A DNA stretch of 64,000 nucleotides from Leucobacter chironomi DSM 19883 (lineage in GTDB: Bacteria > Actinomycetota > Actinomycetes > Actinomycetales > Microbacteriaceae). Positions 58,616 through 64,000 of this stretch are shown one piece after another; the stretch's first letter is position 1; every line of letters starts with the position of its first letter. The stretch spans positions 1 to 64,000 of the forward strand of contig NZ_ATXU01000008.1 in assembly GCF_000421845.1 (NCBI RefSeq), given 5' to 3'. The notes below the pieces were generated by a model. That model made no database searches. It was given only the letters and a program-made list of their open reading frames with translations, and was not told the DNA's origin. A program made the translations under genes and the position numbers.

Positions 58616-59002
58616 TCAGACGCGACGCTCGCTGTACTGCGCGCTGCCGAAGCCGATGATGAGGTAGCCGATCACCGAGAACAGCCAGAGCAGGAAGAAC
58701 GAGAACACCCCGCCCTTGCCGAAGCGCTCGCCCAGACGGAGCGCCACGAGGATGCCGAAGACGATGTTGACGATCGGGATCAGGTAGAGCAGGGTCGCCC
58801 ACGCGGAATACCCCGCCACCTTGACGAGGATGAACACGTTGACGATGGGGATGAGCGCGAGCACCCCGGGGTACCCGGCCTTCGAGAAGACCCGCCAGAG
58901 CGCGATCGCGACGATGACGTACCAGACGATCGCGAAGACGCCGTACTGCGACGAAAGCGCGGTGATCTGGGCCTGATCGGTGATGGATTCAGTGAGGTGC
59001 AT
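58616..59002 (-). CDS. DUF5684-like small membrane protein
   Basis: 128 aa with four helices (about residues 20-38, 43-62, 67-88 and 97-117). The pattern GVFAIVWYVIVAIALWRVFSKAGYPGVLALIPIVNVFILVKVAGYSAW fits the signal-peptidase-associated DUF5684 family, whose role is unknown. A TATTGT box lies seven bases before the ATG with no ribosome-binding site, so it may be leaderless. It is convergent with the DUF2207 gene. Confidence 0.75.
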   Translation of the reverse strand: MHLTESITDQAQITALSSQYGVFAIVWYVIVAIALWRVFSKAGYPGVLALIPIVNVFILVKVAGYSAWATLLYLIPIVNIVFGILVALRLGERFGKGGVFSFFLLWLFSVIGYLIIGFGSAQYSERRV

Positions 59003-59026
59003 ACTCCAGACAATACTGGATTCCGG

Positions 59027-59998
59027 TCAGAATCCGAGCCTTCCGAGTGCCTTCGGATCCCGCTGCCACTCCTTGAGCACCTTCACTCGCAACGAGAGAT
59101 ACACCCGCTGCCCGAGCAGCGCCTCGATCTCCCGGCGCGCCCGCTCCCCCACGTCGCGCAGCCGGGATCCGCCCTTGCCGATCACGATCCCCTTCTGACT
59201 GTCGCGCTCGACGTAGATGGAGGCGTAGATCTCGATGAGACCGGGCGCCCCGTCGACGCCTTCGCGCACCTCGCGGTCGTCGACGGTCGCGGCGAGCGAG
59301 TGCGGCAGCTCCTCGCGGGCGCCCTCGAGCGCGGCCTCGCGGATCAGCTCCGCGATGCGGTCGTCCTCGCCCTCGTCGGTGGTCGTCTCATCCTCGTAGA
59401 GCGGAGGCGAGGCCGGCATCAGGCCGAGCAGCACGTCGCTCAGCACGTCGAGCTGCTCCCGGGTCACCGACGAGATCGGAATGACGGCGTCCCACTCGCG
59501 CAGCGAGCCGAGGCGCGTGAGCTGATCGATGATCTCGCCCTTCGAGGCCTCGTCGACCTTGGTGAGGATCGCCACCTTCTTCGCGCGCGGGAAGTCGTCG
59601 AGGCGATCGTTGATGAAGCGGTCGCCCGGGCCCAGCTTCTCGTTCGCGGGCACGCAGAAGCCGATCACGTCGACGTCGCCGAGGGTGGCCTCGACGAGGG
59701 CGTTCAGACGCTCGCCCAGCAGCGTTCGGGGCCGGTGGATGCCCGGAGTGTCGACGATGATGAGCTGGCCGTCGGGCCGGTGCACGATGCCGCGGATCGC
59801 GCGGCGCGTGGTCTGGGGCTTCGGGCTCGTGATCGCGATCTTCTCGCCCACGAGGGCGTTGGTGAGCGTTGACTTGCCGACGTTCGGCCGCCCGACGAAG
59901 GACACGAAGCCCGCCCGGAACTCGGGGGTCACCCCCGGCACGGGCGCCTCGGCCCCGCCGGGGCCCTGCTCGGCGCCGTCAGCGCGCTGCTCGCTCAT
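59027..59998 (-). CDS. era: GTPase Era
   Basis: 323 aa. GTPase needed for 30S maturation, binding the 3' end of 16S rRNA. G1 GRPNVGKST (near 36), G3 DTPGIH, G4 TKVD, and a C-terminal KH domain with YVERDSQKGIVIGKGGSRL. A hydrophilic start of about 25 residues and a 12-residue acidic insertion before the KH domain are minor additions. The ATG overlaps the corC stop (ATGA). Confidence 0.97.
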   Translation of the reverse strand: MSEQRADGAEQGPGGAEAPVPGVTPEFRAGFVSFVGRPNVGKSTLTNALVGEKIAITSPKPQTTRRAIRGIVHRPDGQLIIVDTPGIHRPRTLLGERLNALVEATLGDVDVIGFCVPANEKLGPGDRFINDRLDDFPRAKKVAILTKVDEASKGEIIDQLTRLGSLREWDAVIPISSVTREQLDVLSDVLLGLMPASPPLYEDETTTDEGEDDRIAELIREAALEGAREELPHSLAATVDDREVREGVDGAPGLIEIYASIYVERDSQKGIVIGKGGSRLRDVGERARREIEALLGQRVYLSLRVKVLKEWQRDPKALGRLGF

Positions 59999-60891
59999 TC
60001 GTCTTCCTCTTCCTCTTCGGGCCCGACCCAGCGGGCCACGACGGTCAGCAGTCGCTGCCGCTTGCGCTCGGTGTCGGCCGCGGTGAGCTCGATGCCTTCC
60101 ACGGTCACGGTATCGCCGGTCTCCGGCAGGCGGCCGAGGTGCTTCGCCACCAGCCCGCTCACGGTGTCGACGTCGTCGTCGTCGAGTTCGATGCCGAAGA
60201 GCTCGCCCAGGTCGTCGACCGGGAGGCGAGCGTTCACGAGGAACGACCCGTCCTCGCGCTGAGCGACTTCGGGCACTTCGCGGTCGTGCTCGTCGGCGAT
60301 GTCGCCGAGTAGTTCCTCGATGAGATCTTCGAGGGTCACGAGGCCCGAGATTCCGCCGTACTCGTCCACCACGAGCGCCAGGTGGTTCGACTCGCGCTGC
60401 ATCTGACGCAGCAGCTTGTCGGCGGGCTGCAGCTCGGGCACGAACATCGCCGGCTTCATGATGCGGGTGACGGATTCGGTCTCGGCCTCCTCGGGCCGGC
60501 GCAGCACGAATCTGCTCGCGTCGCGCAGATAGGCGACGCCCGCCACGTCGTCGGGGCCGCCAGTGACCACCGGCATGCGCGAGTGGCGCGAGGTCAGCAG
60601 CGCCTCCAGCGCCTCCCGCACGGTCTGCGTCGCGTCGACGGTGCTCATATCGGTGCGGGGCACCATGAGCTCGCGCACGAGGGTGTCACCGAACTCGACG
60701 ACGGAGTGGATCACATCGCGGTCGTCGTCGTCGAGCAGATCCTGATCCGCCGCCTGATCCACGATCGACAGCAGCTGCTCCTCATCGCGCACCCGACCGC
60801 GGCCGAGCGCGACGAGCGTGCCGATGCGCTTCGCGGTTGCCGAGAGGCGGCGCGGCAGCGGGACGGAGCCCGTCGGGGGGTCGACGCTCAC
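59995..60891 (-). CDS. CorC/HlyC-type CBS domain protein without DUF21 membrane domain
   Basis: 298 aa. Two CBS domains (about residues 75-200) and a C-terminal CorC_HlyC domain ending in a Glu/Asp tail. Actinobacterial relatives usually carry four N-terminal DUF21 helices; this one begins with a short hydrophilic segment. GTG 60891 overlaps the ybeY stop and leaves no room for them. The protein is therefore likely soluble, and a direct transport role (Mg/Co efflux) is less likely than regulation. Confidence 0.88.
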   Translation of the reverse strand: MSVDPPTGSVPLPRRLSATAKRIGTLVALGRGRVRDEEQLLSIVDQAADQDLLDDDDRDVIHSVVEFGDTLVRELMVPRTDMSTVDATQTVREALEALLTSRHSRMPVVTGGPDDVAGVAYLRDASRFVLRRPEEAETESVTRIMKPAMFVPELQPADKLLRQMQRESNHLALVVDEYGGISGLVTLEDLIEELLGDIADEHDREVPEVAQREDGSFLVNARLPVDDLGELFGIELDDDDVDTVSGLVAKHLGRLPETGDTVTVEGIELTAADTERKRQRLLTVVARWVGPEEEEEDE

Positions 60892-61352
60892 TTGCGGCCC
60901 CGTTCTCGCATCGCGAAGGAGAGCAGCAGATCGCGCTGCAGACCGAACATCTCGGCCTCCTCGTCGGGCACGGCGTGATCGAAGCCGAGCAGGTGCAGCA
61001 TCCCGTGGGTGAGCAGCACCGCCATCTCCTGCTGCAGGTCGTGCCCTGCGGCCTCCGCCTGCGTCTCGGCGACCTGGGGGCAGATCACCACGTCGCCCAG
61101 CAGCCCGGCGGGGGTGCGCGCGTCGACGCGGCCGGGCCGCAGTTCATCCATGGGGAAGCTCAGCACGTCGGTGGGGCCGGGCTCGTCCATCCACTGCACG
61201 TGCAGCTGCTCGATCGCGGCCTCGTCGACCATCATCACGCCGAGCTCGGTGTCGGGGTGCACGTGCAGCGATTCGAGCACGAAGGCCGCGAGCCGCTGCA
61301 GCCGGGACTCCTCGACCTCGACGCCCGACTCGTTGTTGATCTCGACGCTCAC
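60888..61352 (-). CDS. ybeY: endoribonuclease YbeY
   Basis: 154 aa. Zn-dependent RNase acting in 16S rRNA 3' end maturation. The Zn site reads HGMLHLLGFDH (near residues 115-125), and the PTDVLSFPMDE substrate loop is present. GTG 61352 overlaps the phoH stop (GTGA), and the ybeY stop overlaps the next start. Confidence 0.96.
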   Translation of the reverse strand: MSVEINNESGVEVEESRLQRLAAFVLESLHVHPDTELGVMMVDEAAIEQLHVQWMDEPGPTDVLSFPMDELRPGRVDARTPAGLLGDVVICPQVAETQAEAAGHDLQQEMAVLLTHGMLHLLGFDHAVPDEEAEMFGLQRDLLLSFAMRERGRK

Positions 61353-62374
61353 TGGGCGTCTCCCTTCTGCTGCTTCTGGTCGTAGGCGGAGTAGGCGTCG
61401 ACGATGCGGCTCACGAGGTTGTGGCGCACGATGTCGTCGGAGCCGAGCTCCGCGAAGTGGATGTCCTCGACGCCGCGCAGGATGCGGTTCACCACTCTCA
61501 AGCCGCTCGCGGCGATCGGCAGGTCGATCTGGGTGATGTCGCCGGTCACCACCATCTTCGAGCCGTAGCCGAGACGGGTGAGGAACATCTTCATCTGCTC
61601 GGGCGTGGTGTTCTGCGCCTCGTCGAGGATCACGAACGACTCGTTGAGGGTGCGCCCGCGCATGTACGCGAGCGGCGCCACCTCGATGGTGCCGCTCGCG
61701 AGCAGCTTGGGCACGATGTCGGGATCCATCATCGATCCGACCGCGTCGAACAGCGGGCGCAGGTAGGGGTCGATCTTGTCCTCGAGCGTGCCCGGCAGGT
61801 AGCCCAGCCGTTCGCCGGCCTCGACCGCCGGCCGGGTGAGGATGATCTTCGCGACCTCGCGTCGCTGCAGCGCCTGCACGGCCTTCGCCATCGCGAGGTA
61901 GGTCTTGCCGGTGCCCGCGGGCCCGATGCCGAACACGATCGTGTGCTCGTCGATCGCGTCGACGTAGGCCCGCTGCCCGCGGGTCTGGGGGCGCACGGCG
62001 TGGCCCCGAACCGTGAGGATCGGTTCGCTGAGCACCTGCGCCGCGGTGGGGCCGTTGCCCTCGTGCACCATTCGGGTGACCTCTTTCACATCGTGACGGG
62101 AGACCGCGCCGCTGAGCTTCGCGATCTGCAGGATCTCGTGCACCACCTGCTCGGCGGCGCGCACCTCGGGGGCCGGGCCGCGCATCGTCAGCACCTGGTC
62201 GCGGGCGTGGAACACGACCCGCGGGTGCTGCGCTTCGAGGTCGGCGATGAGCTGATCGCGGTGCCCGAGGAAAGACGCGAGATCGACGCCGGCGAGCAGC
62301 ACCGTGCGCTGCAGCTCGGGTTCGGAGCCCTCCTGCGGGGCATCGCCGCCGGTTCGCGCGTCAGTCGGGTTCAC
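61349..62374 (-). CDS. phoH: PhoH-family ATPase
   Basis: 341 aa. N-terminal KH-like part and a P-loop ATPase core: GPAGTGKTYLAMAKAV (about residue 153), Walker B SFVILDEAQN and VVTGDITQIDLP. It is linked to RNA metabolism, with ybeY next door in most bacteria. The GTG follows a GAGGGAG sequence. It is cotranscribed with ybeY, corC and era. Confidence 0.95.
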   Translation of the reverse strand: MNPTDARTGGDAPQEGSEPELQRTVLLAGVDLASFLGHRDQLIADLEAQHPRVVFHARDQVLTMRGPAPEVRAAEQVVHEILQIAKLSGAVSRHDVKEVTRMVHEGNGPTAAQVLSEPILTVRGHAVRPQTRGQRAYVDAIDEHTIVFGIGPAGTGKTYLAMAKAVQALQRREVAKIILTRPAVEAGERLGYLPGTLEDKIDPYLRPLFDAVGSMMDPDIVPKLLASGTIEVAPLAYMRGRTLNESFVILDEAQNTTPEQMKMFLTRLGYGSKMVVTGDITQIDLPIAASGLRVVNRILRGVEDIHFAELGSDDIVRHNLVSRIVDAYSAYDQKQQKGDAQ

Positions 62375-62385
62375 GGGCTCCCTCT

Positions 62386-62736
62386 CTAGGATCCAACGAG
62401 CGAGCGCTCCTCGAGCTCACCGGCGAGCACGTGCGCGTGCACGTGGAAGACGGTCTGACCCGCGCTCGCGCCGTTGTTGAAGATGATGCGGAACTCGCCG
62501 TTCGCCCGCTCATCGGCGAGGCGCTTGGCGACGGCGATCATCTCGGCGAGCAGCTCGGGATCGCCAGCGGCGAGCTCGGCGACGTTCTCGTACTGCGCCG
62601 TCTTGGGGATCACGAGGATGTGCATCGGCGCCTGCGGCGCGATGTCGGGGAACGCGATGACGCGCTCGGTCTCCGCGAGAATCTCGACGGGGATCTCGCC
62701 CGAGGCGATCTTGCCGAAGATGGTGTCCTGTGCCAT
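62386..62736 (-). CDS. HIT domain protein (Hint/HinT type)
   Basis: 116 aa. Nucleotide hydrolase of the histidine-triad family with HVHAHVL in place of the common HVHLHVL, and the conserved FNNGASAGQTVFH lead. The start MAQDTIFGKIASGEIP is typical. It acts on AMP-N-linked substrates. It lies between rsmE and phoH with 11 bases to the latter. Confidence 0.94.
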   Translation of the reverse strand: MAQDTIFGKIASGEIPVEILAETERVIAFPDIAPQAPMHILVIPKTAQYENVAELAAGDPELLAEMIAVAKRLADERANGEFRIIFNNGASAGQTVFHVHAHVLAGELEERSLVGS

Positions 62737-62766
62737 GGTTTCAGTCTACTGCCGCGCCGCGCACGC

Positions 62767-63543
62767 CTACCAGCGGCCGAGCGCGGCGCCGAGCAAGGCG
62801 AGCGCGGCCGGGCCGGCCGACGAGGTGCGCAGCACGGTGCCGCCGAGCACGAGCACGGAGGCGCCGGCGGCCTCGAGCGCGTCGAGCTCGCCGTCTTCGA
62901 AACCGCCCTCGGGGCCGACGACGAGCATGATCTGCCCGGCCGCGCGGGTCTCGTCTCGACCGGCCCACTCCACGAGGCGTCGCCCGCTGCGGGGGTGCAG
63001 CGCCACGACCTCGACGCCGGGCAGGCCGGCGAGGCGGCAGAGCTCGGCGGTGGTCAGGGGCTCGCCGACCTCGGGCACCCGCGCACGGAGCGACTGCTTC
63101 GATGCCTCGCGCGCGATCCTCGCCCACTTCGCGACGCCCTTCGCGGCCTTGTCCGAGGCGGATCCGGCGCCACCCGCGTCCCAGCGCGACACCGAGCGCG
63201 CAGCCTGCCAGGGCACGATGGCGTCGACGCCGAACTCGGTCGCCTGCTCGACGGCCCGCTCGTCGCGGTCGCCCTTCGCGAGCGCCTGCACCAGCACGAG
63301 GCGCTGCTCGGGCGCTGGCACCGTCGTGACCTGGTCGATGCGCACGGCGAAGCGATCCTTCGCAACCTCCTCGGCCGCTCCCTCGCCGAGCGCCCCGGCG
63401 CCGTCGCCCACGAGGATCCGCTCCCCCTGGCGCAGCCGGCTCACCCGCACCGCGTGGCGCGCCTCGTCGCCGGTCACCTCGACGAGCGCGCCGGGCACGA
63501 GCGCCCCGGCGGCGAGGTCTTCGCGGTAGTAGAGGTTCGCCAT
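62767..63543 (-). CDS. rsmE: 16S rRNA m3U1498 methyltransferase RsmE
   Basis: 258 aa. SPOUT knot methyltransferase that modifies U1498 of 16S rRNA using SAM. N-terminal PUA-like domain (to about 75), then the knot with MLVVGPEGGFEDGELDAL near residue 205 and the LGGTVLRTSSAGPAAL end. The ATG begins at the conserved MANLYYRED. It starts five bases after dnaJ. Confidence 0.95.
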   Translation of the reverse strand: MANLYYREDLAAGALVPGALVEVTGDEARHAVRVSRLRQGERILVGDGAGALGEGAAEEVAKDRFAVRIDQVTTVPAPEQRLVLVQALAKGDRDERAVEQATEFGVDAIVPWQAARSVSRWDAGGAGSASDKAAKGVAKWARIAREASKQSLRARVPEVGEPLTTAELCRLAGLPGVEVVALHPRSGRRLVEWAGRDETRAAGQIMLVVGPEGGFEDGELDALEAAGASVLVLGGTVLRTSSAGPAALALLGAALGRW

Positions 63544-63548
63544 CGCCG

Positions 63549-64000
63549 CTAGCCCTGACGGAAGAAGCGGTCGCGCAGCTTGCCGAAGAAGCCCTGCTGG
63601 AACTCGCCGAGGTGCGGCGGCTCGTCGCTGCGCAGCGACGCGAGCTGGCGCACGAGATCCTGCTCCCGCTTCGAGAGCTTCGTCGGCGTGTTCACCTGCA
63701 CCGCGATCTTCAGATCGCCGCGGGTGGTGCTGCGCAGCCCCTGGATGCCGCGGCCGCGCACTGTGAGCACGTCGCCCGACTGCGTGCCGGCGGTCACCTC
63801 GACCTCCACCTCGCCGTCGAGCGCCTGCAGCTTCGCCGCGGCCCCGAGCACGGCGTCGGTCATCGAGACCTGCATGGTGCAGAGCAGGTCGTTGCCGTCG
63901 CGGCTGAACACGTCGTGGTGCATCACGCGGAACTCGATGAAGAGGTCGCCGTTCGGGCCACCGCCGGGGCCGACCTCGCCGCCGCCCCGCATCTGCAGGC
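63549..64000 (-). CDS. dnaJ: chaperone DnaJ, C-terminal part (cut at window end)
   Basis: Last 150 codons of a DnaJ (Hsp40). The visible part is the C-terminal substrate-binding domain: GGGPNGDLFIEFRVMHHDVFSRDGNDL, the TDAVLGAAAKLQALDGEVEVEV strand set and VRGRGIQGLRSTTRGDLKI. The J domain and zinc region lie beyond the window. The frame is open to base 64000. Gene order dnaJ-rsmE-HIT-phoH is typical of Actinobacteria. Confidence 0.92.
   Translation of the reverse strand, partial: LQMRGGGEVGPGGGPNGDLFIEFRVMHHDVFSRDGNDLLCTMQVSMTDAVLGAAAKLQALDGEVEVEVTAGTQSGDVLTVRGRGIQGLRSTTRGDLKIAVQVNTPTKLSKREQDLVRQLASLRSDEPPHLGEFQQGFFGKLRDRFFRQG

Overview
The window is about 64 kb of high-GC actinobacterial chromosome. 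The conserved clusters (pyr/car with an mIHF-guanylate kinase fusion, aro-efp-nusB, ruvX-alaS-rpsD-rarA, rel-secFD-yajC-ruvBA, leuA, era-ybeY-phoH-rsmE-dnaJ), the bifunctional Rel, the long LeuA and the many apparently leaderless mRNAs point to the order Micrococcales. A Microbacteriaceae (Leucobacter-like) host is my best guess from gene content and order; no marker here proves the genus.

Layout. (1) 1-3730 is an accessory edge: the 3' end of an IS3-type transposase, the 3' half of a CAU-anticodon tRNA, a small membrane protein, an FtsX-type ABC exporter with a TetR regulator, and an intact CAU tRNA on the other strand. These genes look less GC-rich than the rest. (2) 3786-9864 holds a GntR regulator, an HdeD-like protein, a 3-methyladenine glycosylase, a LuxR-type two-component pair, a DMT transporter and the mIHF-Gmk fusion. 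(3) 9894-18774 (minus strand) is the pyrimidine operon pyrR-pyrB-pyrC-PH protein-carA-carB-pyrF. Most of its genes overlap by 4 nt, and a PyrR-binding motif precedes pyrR. (4) 18904-19893 is a two-gene XRE/lipoprotein cassette bounded by two related 56-bp palindromes, lying between pyrR and nusB-efp. (5) 20966-33851 is a block of about 13 kb that separates efp from aroB: a thioesterase, a MoxR/VWA/unknown-protein module, pyruvate oxidase, and an ABC importer operon with three associated enzyme genes. (6) 33852-39434 is aroE-aroC-aroK-aroB with mltG and ruvX. (7) 39596-45079 holds alaS, rpsD and rarA. (8) 45170-54687 holds a DUF349 protein, Rel, SecF/SecD/YajC and RuvB/RuvA, without ruvC next to them. 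(9) 54780-56681 is leuA with a leader-peptide attenuator. (10) 56726-64000 holds a DUF2207 protein, a DUF5684-like membrane protein, and the era-corC-ybeY-phoH-HIT-rsmE-dnaJ run, cut at the window end.

The most distinctive signals are: a leaderless leucine-rich leader peptide with a 10-bp hairpin upstream of leuA; the paired 56-bp palindromes around the XRE/lipoprotein cassette; the MoxR/VWA module with near mirror-image divergent promoters; an importer operon whose oxidoreductase lacks its family's catalytic histidine motifs; a 158-bp imperfect inverted repeat between ruvX and alaS; and low-complexity insertions or extensions in RarA, SecD, AroK and AroE. No gap between genes exceeds 300 bases and no CRISPR array is present.
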